A DNA stretch of 64,000 nucleotides from JBLNBN01 sp050260015 (GTDB taxonomy: Bacteria; Bacteroidota; Ignavibacteria; Kapaibacteriales; UBA2268), in contig JBLNBN010000023.1 in NCBI GenBank assembly GCA_050260015.1, positions 1 to 64,000 on the forward strand. Direction: 5' to 3'. The position numbers were made by a program, and so were the translations under genes. This document shows, in pieces, positions 44,642 through 52,694 of this stretch; the first letter of the stretch is position 1, and every line of letters starts with the position of its first letter. The notes beneath the pieces are model-generated. The model ran no database searches. It saw only the letters and a program-made list of their open reading frames with translations, and had not been told where the DNA came from.

Positions 44642-45607
44642 GTGAATCCGATCATTAGACATAATCTTTCGATTTTCATATATGTGACAATTGTCGCGGC
44701 ATTCGCCGTTGCGCTCTCCACTGTCCGGCTTACCTATTCATCTTTTGTTCCGTTGCAATCTATTACCAGGCGCGCGTTCTTTAAGCCCGTAATCGATAAG
44801 CTGCTTGAACGCGGCGCGGACACCGCTTTTATTTCCAGGCTGATGCTCGATCCGGAGACTCGCTTCGACGGCAAGTATATTAAGATCAACGTTACCGGCT
44901 ATCTTAATAAAGCCAATTACTCGCAAAATTATTCCCAGCTTTCGATCGAGAGAACAAAGAAATTCTTAGAGCGTTACTCGGAGGACCTTGAAGCCGCGCA
45001 AGAGCTTTACGGGGTCCCGAAGGAGATCATCGCGTCTATTCTTTGGGTCGAGACCAAGCACGGCAACTATCTCGGCGCGCATCATCTGCCGAGCGTATTC
45101 CTCAGCGCGGCGCTTGCCGATCGCCCCGAGTATATAGCGCTGAATATCGCCGCGCTCCACGAGAATTTTAAAGGCGACTCCGCGGAGCTCCCCGCGATGG
45201 AGGAGAAGATAAGGCAACGCGCGATCCGCAAAGCGGAGTGGGCGCTAAACGAATTGCTGGCGATGAGCGAGCTCGAGAGCCAACTATTGATCTCCTTCAA
45301 GGACGTGCGCGGCTCCTGGGCGGGCGCTTTCGGGCTGCCGCAATTTTTGCCCTCCAGCTTTAAGCGTTGGGCCGTCGACGGCGACCGCGACGGGATAATC
45401 GATCTTTTTTCGCAACGCGATGCAATATTTTCCGTCGGCAACTATCTTAAGTCAAATGGCTGGGTGGATTCAGTGGAAACGTCCAGGAAAAAGGCGATAT
45501 TCCACTACAACAATAGCGCCGACTACGTCGACGCAGTTATGAAATTAGCCCAGTTCGTGACGCCGGTTCCCGATACATTAGCTGTCGTCGAACCTATCGA
45601 ACAATAA
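44642..45607 (+). CDS. MltB-type lytic murein transglycosylase
   Basis: A 321-residue peptidoglycan lyase. It has a GTG start and one N-terminal hydrophobic segment (about 10-28), which is a signal or anchor. The catalytic Glu lies in ILWVETKHGNYLG, corresponding to the E-S-x-x-G of MltB, here with Thr. GSWAGAFGLPQFLPSSF and VDGDRDGIIDLFSQRDAIFSVGNYL complete the MltB signature. It makes 1,6-anhydromuramic ends in the periplasm. It is followed after 13 bases by a BatA-like gene and is probably in one operon with it. Confidence 0.92.
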   Translation: MNPIIRHNLSIFIYVTIVAAFAVALSTVRLTYSSFVPLQSITRRAFFKPVIDKLLERGADTAFISRLMLDPETRFDGKYIKINVTGYLNKANYSQNYSQLSIERTKKFLERYSEDLEAAQELYGVPKEIIASILWVETKHGNYLGAHHLPSVFLSAALADRPEYIALNIAALHENFKGDSAELPAMEEKIRQRAIRKAEWALNELLAMSELESQLLISFKDVRGSWAGAFGLPQFLPSSFKRWAVDGDRDGIIDLFSQRDAIFSVGNYLKSNGWVDSVETSRKKAIFHYNNSADYVDAVMKLAQFVTPVPDTLAVVEPIEQ

Positions 45608-45620
45608 TTTCCATTATAAT

Positions 45621-47702
45621 ATGAATTTCCTAAATCCGCTGGTATTGTTTGGTTTAGCGGCCGCCGCTATACCCGTCCTGCTGCATCTGCTGAATCTGCG
45701 CAAGCTCAAAAGGGTGGAATTTTCCACGCTGAAGTTCCTGAAGGAGATGCAGAAGACGAAGATCCGCCGCCTTAAGCTAAAGCAATGGATACTGCTTGCG
45801 CTTAGGGCTCTCGCGGTTATATTCGCCGTCCTGGCTTTCTCGCGCCCGACTATTCCCGGTTCGCTTCCGCTGTTTTCGGCGGCTGGAAAAACGACCGCGA
45901 TAATTTTAATAGACAACTCCTATAGCATGGAACTCTCGGACGAGTTCGGCTCGCGCTTCACCCAATCGAAAAAGGCTGCAGCCGATATTTTGAATTCTCT
46001 TTCCGAGGGCGACGAAGCTATCGCGCTGCCTCTCGCCGGCGCACAATTTAGGGATAAAATGACCCCGTCGCGTAATTTTGCGCGGCTATCGGAGGACGTT
46101 CGCAATATAAGGCTTTCCGCGGCGCCCGCGGACCTCGAGGGCGCGTTGAAGCTGGCAAGCGCGGCGCTGGAGGACTCCAGGAATATTAACAAGGAAATCT
46201 TTATTATTTCCGACGGGCAGGCTAACGTCTTCCGTCGCGAAACTGCGATAGCGGAAAAGATCAAAGCCAAGAACGCCAATATATACTTCGTTCCTATCGG
46301 GCTTGAATCGCGCGCCGACCTAAAAAACCTTTCGGTAGATTCAGTTAACGTGGTGTCCCGTATATTCCAATCGGAAAAGCCGGTTGAGATCGAGGCTATA
46401 GTTCGCAACCACTCCGACGAGGACGCGCGCGGCGCGGTAATCGCGCTTAACTTTAACGGCAGGAGGGTCGCGCAGCGTTCGGCCGATATTCCCGCGCGCT
46501 CGACGCGCTCGATCGCCATCTCGGCCTCCGAGAAGTCGCCGGGCACGGTCCGGGCCAGCGTGGAGCTTGAAGGCGACGCGCTCGACGCCGATAACTACCG
46601 TCACTTCGGCTTCATCATCCCGCAGGCGCCAAAAGCCGCCGTCTTTGCGGGAGGGGAGTCCGCTACGTATCTTCGCCTGGTTATTAATTCCCTTACCCGC
46701 ACGGCGCGAATCGACGCGCAATTCTTCTCCGACCGGGAATTGGGCGGGGTGGACCTTGCCCGCTACGATATGATTATAGCCGCCGGGGCCTTCGCTTCGC
46801 CCGGCGACGCCGATCGGCTTAGAAGATTTCTCCAGAGCGGAGGCTCAGCCCTTATCTTTGGGAACGACTCGCCGGAGTTTATTTCCAATATGGCCGCGGT
46901 GGGATTCCCCGGGCTTACCGTTAAGAACTTCTCGCGGGAGCAGCCCGCCGGCTTCGTCACGGTTAACAAAGCGCATCCCCTCTTCGAGGGCGTCTTTGCC
47001 GGCGGCGGCGCGGTGGAATCTCCTAAGATATACTCGGCCCTTCCCGCGCAATCCGGCGAATCGATCATACAGATGCCCGGCGGCGCCTTCCTGGCCGAAC
47101 AAAAGACCGAGGGCGGGCGAATTCTCTATTGCGCCGTCGAGCCCTCCACCGTAAAGAGCAACTTGCCGTTGACCGGCATTTTCCCGGCGATAGTCTATCG
47201 CGGCATAATTTATCTCTCCGCCACGGAGGATTTTGCCGCGGAGTCGGTCCCCGGCAAACCGATCAATATCCCGATACCAAAAAAATTCGCCGTTTCAGAT
47301 AATTACAAGATCATAGATCCTGAAGGGAAAGAAACCTACGCCCGGGCAGCCGAGCTGCCCACGGGACAGTTTTTGAAGCTCGACCCCCCGGCGCGCCCCG
47401 GCGTTTACGCAGTTCAAAATATTAACGGCCAGGTAGTCTCCACCGTAGCGGTCAATTTAGATAAAACCGAGTCGGACATCGGGTCGCCCAGTAAAGGTGA
47501 AATAAAGGAAAAATTAGCCGGTTACTACGAAAGCAAAACGCATATCGACGTTTTGCCGGGCTACGGGAAGCTAAACGCAGGCATAGCACGCGCGCGTACG
47601 GGCTCGGAGCTCTGGCAATTGTTCCTCGCTCTGGCGATCCTCTGCGCCGTCGCCGAGATGATCGTCGAGAAGAATACCCGCGCGGAAATCGAGGGAGCTT
47701 AA
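45621..47702 (+). CDS. BatA-domain / vWA membrane protein
   Basis: A 693-residue membrane protein. The N-terminal BatA signature (FLNPLVLFGLAAAAIPVLLHLL, then LRKLKRVEFSTLKFL) comprises TM1 and a basic loop. TM2 (about 56-75) follows, then a vWA domain with MIDAS DNSYSM (D-x-S-x-S). A beta-sandwich region, a GATase1-like segment around 345-500 (MIIAAGAFASPGDADRL) and a final TM (WQLFLALAILCAVAEMIV) complete it. Such proteins occur in Bacteroidota, usually near MoxR/BatB-E genes, which are absent here. Its role in envelope stress is unproven. It ends 3 bases before the aldolase gene. Confidence 0.85.
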   Translation: MNFLNPLVLFGLAAAAIPVLLHLLNLRKLKRVEFSTLKFLKEMQKTKIRRLKLKQWILLALRALAVIFAVLAFSRPTIPGSLPLFSAAGKTTAIILIDNSYSMELSDEFGSRFTQSKKAAADILNSLSEGDEAIALPLAGAQFRDKMTPSRNFARLSEDVRNIRLSAAPADLEGALKLASAALEDSRNINKEIFIISDGQANVFRRETAIAEKIKAKNANIYFVPIGLESRADLKNLSVDSVNVVSRIFQSEKPVEIEAIVRNHSDEDARGAVIALNFNGRRVAQRSADIPARSTRSIAISASEKSPGTVRASVELEGDALDADNYRHFGFIIPQAPKAAVFAGGESATYLRLVINSLTRTARIDAQFFSDRELGGVDLARYDMIIAAGAFASPGDADRLRRFLQSGGSALIFGNDSPEFISNMAAVGFPGLTVKNFSREQPAGFVTVNKAHPLFEGVFAGGGAVESPKIYSALPAQSGESIIQMPGGAFLAEQKTEGGRILYCAVEPSTVKSNLPLTGIFPAIVYRGIIYLSATEDFAAESVPGKPINIPIPKKFAVSDNYKIIDPEGKETYARAAELPTGQFLKLDPPARPGVYAVQNINGQVVSTVAVNLDKTESDIGSPSKGEIKEKLAGYYESKTHIDVLPGYGKLNAGIARARTGSELWQLFLALAILCAVAEMIVEKNTRAEIEGA

Positions 47703-47705
47703 CGT

Positions 47706-48482
47706 ATGAAGCCGGGCACGACGAACATCGGGGAAGAAATTGATAAGATAGCCGAAACGGCGGGCTACCTATGCGACCGCGGTTGGGCGGAATGCAACGC
47801 CGGGAATATTTCAGTTAGAATCGGCAAGCCCGAAAACCTCGATTTCGGGCGCGGGATAGAGCTCCCCGCCGCGAGCTACGACCTGCCTGGCCAATGCCTG
47901 CTAATGACCTCTGCGGGCAGCAGAATGCGCGACGTGGCCAGGAATCCGAAGCGCTGGCTGAACGCGCTTGAAATATCGGGCGGGCGGGTAAATTACGCTA
48001 CGTTCGACGGCGACGTAAAGCCGAGCTCGGAGGCGCCGACGCATTTGGCGCTGCATACATACCTCGCCGCGGAGCGCCCGGAAAAGCGCGCCCTAATTCA
48101 CTCGCACGCTACGGAGCTAATTGCGCTCAGCCATATTCCCGGCATGAACGCCCGGGTCGCTAGCGACTTGCTGTTCTCCATGCACGCGGAAACAATTATT
48201 TTCCTGCCCCGCGGAGTAGGCTACGTCCCCTACGCGCTGCCGGGCACGAGGCGTATCGCCGAGGCTACGCTTGCGGAGGCGCGCCGCTCCGAGTTGATAA
48301 TTTGGGAGTCCCACGGCTGCCTGGCTTACTCCGAGGATTGCTTAACGGCCTTTGATTTAATGGATTGCGCCGCTAAAAGCGCAAAGATATTCTTCCTCGC
48401 CAATTCAGTATGCGACAAGCCGCAAGGGCTTAATTCCCTCCAATTGTCAGAGCTTAAGGAAAAATATTTAAAAGAGATATAA
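47706..48482 (+). CDS. class II aldolase, RhaD-like (rhamnulose-1-phosphate aldolase family)
   Basis: A 258-residue zinc aldolase. Phosphate-binding residues lie in AECNAGNISVRI and MTSAGSRMRD, the acid Glu is in KPSSEAPTHLALH, the zinc His pair is in LIHSHATELIALSH, and the third His is in WESHGCLAYSED. Domain order and length fit rhamnulose-1-phosphate or related aldolases that yield dihydroxyacetone phosphate and an aldehyde. No rhamnose isomerase or kinase gene is nearby, so the substrate is open. It is tightly coupled (3 bases) to the BatA-like gene. Confidence 0.85.
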   Translation: MKPGTTNIGEEIDKIAETAGYLCDRGWAECNAGNISVRIGKPENLDFGRGIELPAASYDLPGQCLLMTSAGSRMRDVARNPKRWLNALEISGGRVNYATFDGDVKPSSEAPTHLALHTYLAAERPEKRALIHSHATELIALSHIPGMNARVASDLLFSMHAETIIFLPRGVGYVPYALPGTRRIAEATLAEARRSELIIWESHGCLAYSEDCLTAFDLMDCAAKSAKIFFLANSVCDKPQGLNSLQLSELKEKYLKEI

Positions 48483-48550
48483 CGATCCGAAAAAATCGCT
48501 TGATTTTGTTTGCGAAATATACTAAATTAGGATTATCATAGTCTATATAT

Positions 48551-49333
48551 TTGAACATTTATTTCGAAGGCAAAGTGGGCGCACCACGGAAAAATATTGA
48601 TAAGTCGCTGCTGCTGTTAGCGCTTTTATCGTTGCTCGCATCCTGCGGCGAGTTTGGCGCGCCGTCCTCCCCGGAACTTGCCTCGAAAGTGAAACGCGAA
48701 ACCGTATGGCTTGCCGATAACGCTACCCGCTCGAAGATCCGCATCGTTTCCCTAAAAGAATTCGACATGAACGGCTATGCGATAAGCTCGGTGATTTACT
48801 CCGAAAAGGACGACTCGAAAGAAAGTTCCGTATTTACGTATAACGACACCGTCAGCATGGAAGATAAAATGTATTACTCCGGCGACGGCACAGTTACAAA
48901 GCAGGAAAAGTTTGAGTACGTTTACGACGCTGCAGGCAGGATGAAAATATCCAGGCAAATTGACAAAAACGGAAAGATATGCCATACCGTTCAATATGAT
49001 TACGACACGTTTGGCAATTTAATAAAGAAGAAGGAAACCGACTACATTTCCGGCGCTAATACGAGTATGGACATCACTAACAGGTATTCCTCCGGCGGTT
49101 ACCTCAGTGAAAGAATTTTCAACGAAGGCGCCAACGTAATAACCCGCGACAGCTTAAGCTATACCCCCGACAAAAGCTCCGTCGAAGTCGTAAATATCAA
49201 TTCTGACGGGAAAATTGAGCTCATAAGCGCATACCTTTACGATCGGGCCGGCAGGATCCGCGAAAAGCGCGAGAGCGACGCCGACGGAAAGATCCTTAAG
49301 ACGTACGTCTACGAGTACGAATACTATAAGTAA
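48551..49333 (+). CDS. lipoprotein with YD/RHS-like repeats, function unknown
   Basis: A 260-residue predicted lipoprotein. The hydrophobic signal LLLLALLSLLASC ends in a lipobox. Repeats of the form YDAAGRMKISRQIDKNGK, YDYDTFGNLIKKKE and YLYDRAGRIREKRESDADGK match the YD/RHS repeat found in surface-exposed beta shells. There are only four or five repeats, without a toxin tail. The TTG at 48551 starts the frame; a GTG at 48575 with GAAGG upstream is an alternative. Its end overlaps the end of the convergent CHAD gene by 10 bases. Confidence 0.7.
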   Translation: MNIYFEGKVGAPRKNIDKSLLLLALLSLLASCGEFGAPSSPELASKVKRETVWLADNATRSKIRIVSLKEFDMNGYAISSVIYSEKDDSKESSVFTYNDTVSMEDKMYYSGDGTVTKQEKFEYVYDAAGRMKISRQIDKNGKICHTVQYDYDTFGNLIKKKETDYISGANTSMDITNRYSSGGYLSERIFNEGANVITRDSLSYTPDKSSVEVVNINSDGKIELISAYLYDRAGRIREKRESDADGKILKTYVYEYEYYK

Positions 49334-50175
49334 TCCGCTGTAACCGATTCCAGCTCCAAGGGAAATACATCTTTCCGCTCAAAGAAATAAGCGATTAACC
49401 GTTCACGTTCAGACTTTAAATATTTGAGCGCCTCATTTATTTGGGGCCTGTATTCCTTTGAAATCCTCTTCGAAAAAGCGGTAAAGTCGTTCAAAAGCGC
49501 CTCCGAGTCCTGTATCTCTCCCATTAGCGTCTGGTATTCGTTCATCCGCTTCTTATTCTCTTTAGTTATTCCAAGCTCGATCGAAAGCGCTTCGGCCATA
49601 TAGCGGAACCGCTTAAATGCTATCCTTGCTTTATGGATAGTTGCGCCGTCGGAGGGATCCGCAACTGCAAGCCTCTTGTCGAACTTTTCTTTCGCTTCGC
49701 GAAGCGCGACGCGAGCTTCGTCGAGCGTGAAGCTCTCCGAATCGTGGGCGGAGAAGTAGAGATTAAGTAGGAACAGCGCGTCCTCGACATATCTATCGTC
49801 AAATTTCTCCACTTCGCTTTTGAGTTGGAGCGCGAGCAATTGCTCCCTTGAAACGAGTTCGTGGTAATAGATCTGGAGAATAGGGAAGCGGTAGAGATTC
49901 GCCTTAATTATAGAAAGGGCGACGTGAGCGTCGCGCAGCGCATTGAAAGCGCGTAGCTTGCGCTTCATGTCCTTCCGTATTGCAGCGAGATAGCTCAACG
50001 GATGAATAGAATTGAATAGGTCTACGGCGGCGAGAAGTCGCCTGATAGCCACGCGTAGATCGTGCACCGATTCCTCGATAAAGCCAAGCCTGCACTTTGC
50101 AAGTTGCTCGCCGTACCTGTCGTAAGCGGACTGCAGAGCGTTTCGCCTGAAGGAATCGAAATCAGTCGATTTCAT
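49324..50175 (-). CDS. CHAD-domain protein
   Basis: A 283-residue all-helical protein. The CHAD signature is VHDLRVAIRRLLAAVDLF near residue 38 and IHKARIAFKRFRYMAEAL near 185: paired H-x(2-3)-R-x4-R helices whose basic faces bind inorganic polyphosphate. No CYTH domain is attached, and no polyphosphate kinase or phosphatase gene is near. It lies 31 bases downstream of the Ig-like lipoprotein gene on the same strand. Ends overlap with the convergent YD-repeat gene. Confidence 0.87.
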   Translation of the reverse strand: MKSTDFDSFRRNALQSAYDRYGEQLAKCRLGFIEESVHDLRVAIRRLLAAVDLFNSIHPLSYLAAIRKDMKRKLRAFNALRDAHVALSIIKANLYRFPILQIYYHELVSREQLLALQLKSEVEKFDDRYVEDALFLLNLYFSAHDSESFTLDEARVALREAKEKFDKRLAVADPSDGATIHKARIAFKRFRYMAEALSIELGITKENKKRMNEYQTLMGEIQDSEALLNDFTAFSKRISKEYRPQINEALKYLKSERERLIAYFFERKDVFPLELESVTADYL

Positions 50176-50206
50176 TTATTCTCCGGTTATTAAATATGAA
50201 AAACGA

Positions 50207-51595
50207 CTACTTTACTATTATCATAGTATTTTCCATCGACCAGCGCTGGCGCAGCTTAAGCGCGGAAAGCGAACTAAACGCCGGTTCTGCGCGCCTGAAG
50301 GGGAAGGCCGAACCGAAGTCGTAAGCTTCGTCGCCGTTTAAATCGCACCAGGCGACCGCCCCGAACTCTCCCTCGGGGGCAAATTCTATCTTCCATGATC
50401 CGCCCTGGGACAAACCGGGGAATAGCGGCTTACGCGAAAGAAGGTCGAAGAACAACGGCGTCTTCACGCAAGGGTAGCCGCTGGCGTCGACGATTCCGCC
50501 CGACGCCGAAGTTAAGGCCGAAACGTCCATCGTTTGGAAACTTATAGTAATGGACGAATCGCGCCCTTGCGAAATTGCTCCAAAATTAATTTCATATCGG
50601 TATTTTGAGGCTGAGTTTAAGCTTGCTGCAGGTCGCGCGGAGTAAGCGGAGTCATTTAGGCGGCGAATCGTCAGTGGCAGGACGGTAGAGTCCGCGGTAT
50701 TGACCAGTTTTACGGAGGAAGCGAATAAAGCCGAATCCGCCGGGCCGGAAAATAATACGTTCAATTCGCCCCGGGGGCTTACGTTACGAACGCTGTCGCG
50801 GGGCGACAGGTATACTATTCTAAACGCGCCAGTATCGACGGGCCCGATTTCCCTGCGGCGCGACCACGAGGTCAAGGTGTCATAGGGATTGCCGAGAATA
50901 AATTGGATCGTGTCGGCGCCGTTACTAGCTATTTTCGCGTCCCGCCAAGCCGTCGAGAACGTTTCAACCCCGGGAGTTAGCGCGCCGTCGCCGTCGCGGT
51001 CCAGCCATGCGGCTAAGCGATACGTACCGGGCTTTAACGCGCCTATCTTGTAATTCCCGAATTTGTCGCTTTTAGCAATGTAATCCGAAAGAGTGGATGA
51101 AATATCGAGCGTATCGCCGCGGAATCCCTCGAGCCTCCAGGCGCCCAGCGTTACGCCGAGCGTATCCCCGGAAAATACGGAGCCGGCTATATGGGCGGAA
51201 TCGATTTCCGGGCCGGTCGAAAATATCCATGAACGAGATTCCTCGGAGGCGTTGCCGCGAATGTCCCGCCAGCCGGAGCTTAGCGTCAGCATATAAGTGG
51301 TAGACCCCTTCAAGGGTTCTTCGAAGTTAATTTCTATTTCCTTGCCGCTCCAATCGTAGCTCATACGCGCCCGCGGCGAAATGGTGAGGCTTTCGATGAC
51401 TCTATTTTTATCCACGTATTCATTGAATTCTATAGAAATCTTATCCTTCCTGAAATTGACTTGAACGCTGTCAAGGCTTGCTCGGCTTAGCTTGGGAGGG
51501 GTTTTGTCCTCGGGTCCGCCCGAGGGAGCTTGTATATTGGCGCATGCGGCGATAAATAATAAGCTAAAGATCGATAAAATTTCGTAAATTTTCAT
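50207..51595 (-). CDS. Ig-like (SbsA type) domain lipoprotein
   Basis: A 462-residue predicted lipoprotein. The signal ends LLFIAAC, followed by ANIQAPSGGPEDKTPP, a start typical of a widespread Bacteroidota Ig-like family. Residues about 30-130 form a bacterial Ig-like fold (VNFRKDKISIEFNEYVDKN and STTYMLTLSSGWRD). A CNA_B-like region (YKIGALKPGTYRLAAWLD, with DRDGDGALTPG resembling a calcium loop) follows, then a second Ig-like repeat (about 265-350). It probably sits on the outer membrane as a structural surface protein. It is divergent from the BrkB-family gene. Confidence 0.82.
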   Translation of the reverse strand: MKIYEILSIFSLLFIAACANIQAPSGGPEDKTPPKLSRASLDSVQVNFRKDKISIEFNEYVDKNRVIESLTISPRARMSYDWSGKEIEINFEEPLKGSTTYMLTLSSGWRDIRGNASEESRSWIFSTGPEIDSAHIAGSVFSGDTLGVTLGAWRLEGFRGDTLDISSTLSDYIAKSDKFGNYKIGALKPGTYRLAAWLDRDGDGALTPGVETFSTAWRDAKIASNGADTIQFILGNPYDTLTSWSRRREIGPVDTGAFRIVYLSPRDSVRNVSPRGELNVLFSGPADSALFASSVKLVNTADSTVLPLTIRRLNDSAYSARPAASLNSASKYRYEINFGAISQGRDSSITISFQTMDVSALTSASGGIVDASGYPCVKTPLFFDLLSRKPLFPGLSQGGSWKIEFAPEGEFGAVAWCDLNGDEAYDFGSAFPFRRAEPAFSSLSALKLRQRWSMENTMIIVK

Positions 51596-51654
51596 TGTCG
51601 CATTAATTCAATTTTAAATTTTAGTAAGCTATCTAATGCAATTTTAAACAAAAT

Positions 51655-52566
51655 ATGGGGATTTACAAACGATTTAAATCGCAACAGGGCAATCTCTATA
51701 AAATGTACAGCCATGGAATGTCCTTCTCCGACCGCGTGGAGGAGCACCACACATTCCTGATGGCTTCGGGAATTGCGTTTAATATACTGCTTTACCTGAT
51801 TCCGCTATTCCTCGTAGCAGTATACGTGTTGAGCTTAGTTTTCGATACGAATAACCTCGCTACCTCCCTCGAGAACCTGGCCGGGGAATTCCTACCCCCG
51901 ACAAAGGACGTGCGCAGCGTCGTTCATAAGATAATAGTCGAAGTGCGCTTGATTAACGAGCATAGCGCCGTTTTCGGATGGATCGGTATCTTCGTTTTGC
52001 TCTGGCTTTCTTCGACATTGATCAGCTCTATACGCGCCGCCCTTAATAGAATTTTTGGGATACCCTCCCCGCATTATTTTTTCTTTTATCGCATCAAGGA
52101 TATTATCCTGACGATTATCTTCGCCGTGTTGATATTTCTATATTCGTACATGGTGCCGGCCGTTTCGTTTTTTGTTTCCGTGATGCATAAATATCTGCCG
52201 GAATTTACCCAGTGGTTCTTTTCCGAGCTCGTTCTGACGAGCTTCTCGATGACGACCTCCTACATCCTTTTTTCCTTCATCTTTCGGTCCGTACCGAACA
52301 AGCGACTGCGAAGGCCCGTTCGTATGCTCGCCACCGTGCTGTCCGTCGTGTCGATAGAAATTTCGCGCCATATCTTTGCCTGGTATGTGTCCGGGGTCAG
52401 CAGCTACGGAAAGTTTTACGGCGCGTATGCAGTCGTAGCGGCTCTCGCCGTATGGATCTACTATTCGGCATTGATCATCCTGCTCAGCGCCGAGCTCTCC
52501 AAATATTTCTTCGACCTTATATCGCCGCCAAACCCGGGACTGCGTGAAGAAGCGGTAAAAAAATAG
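51655..52566 (+). CDS. YihY/BrkB-family inner-membrane protein
   Basis: A 303-residue protein with about six membrane segments: around 40-62 (GIAFNILLYLIPLFLVAVYVLS), 100-125, 145-172, 185-208, 218-240 and 250-280. Family residues are HHTFLMASGIAFN near the start, and YGKFYGAYAVVAALAVWIYYSALIIL near the end. The family was once called ribonuclease BN; it is now regarded as a membrane protein of unknown transport function. The upstream gap to the divergent Ig-like gene is only 59 bases. Confidence 0.88.
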   Translation: MGIYKRFKSQQGNLYKMYSHGMSFSDRVEEHHTFLMASGIAFNILLYLIPLFLVAVYVLSLVFDTNNLATSLENLAGEFLPPTKDVRSVVHKIIVEVRLINEHSAVFGWIGIFVLLWLSSTLISSIRAALNRIFGIPSPHYFFFYRIKDIILTIIFAVLIFLYSYMVPAVSFFVSVMHKYLPEFTQWFFSELVLTSFSMTTSYILFSFIFRSVPNKRLRRPVRMLATVLSVVSIEISRHIFAWYVSGVSSYGKFYGAYAVVAALAVWIYYSALIILLSAELSKYFFDLISPPNPGLREEAVKK

Positions 52567-52694
52567 AGCTCGATTTCACGCTTCGTTTAGATAATCAAAT
52601 TCGGTAAATTAGCAATTCGTAAATCCTTTGATTTTCCCTTATATTTGTAATACTTATTGGGGAAATTTTGTTTAATATTAAATAAAGTGGGTTT

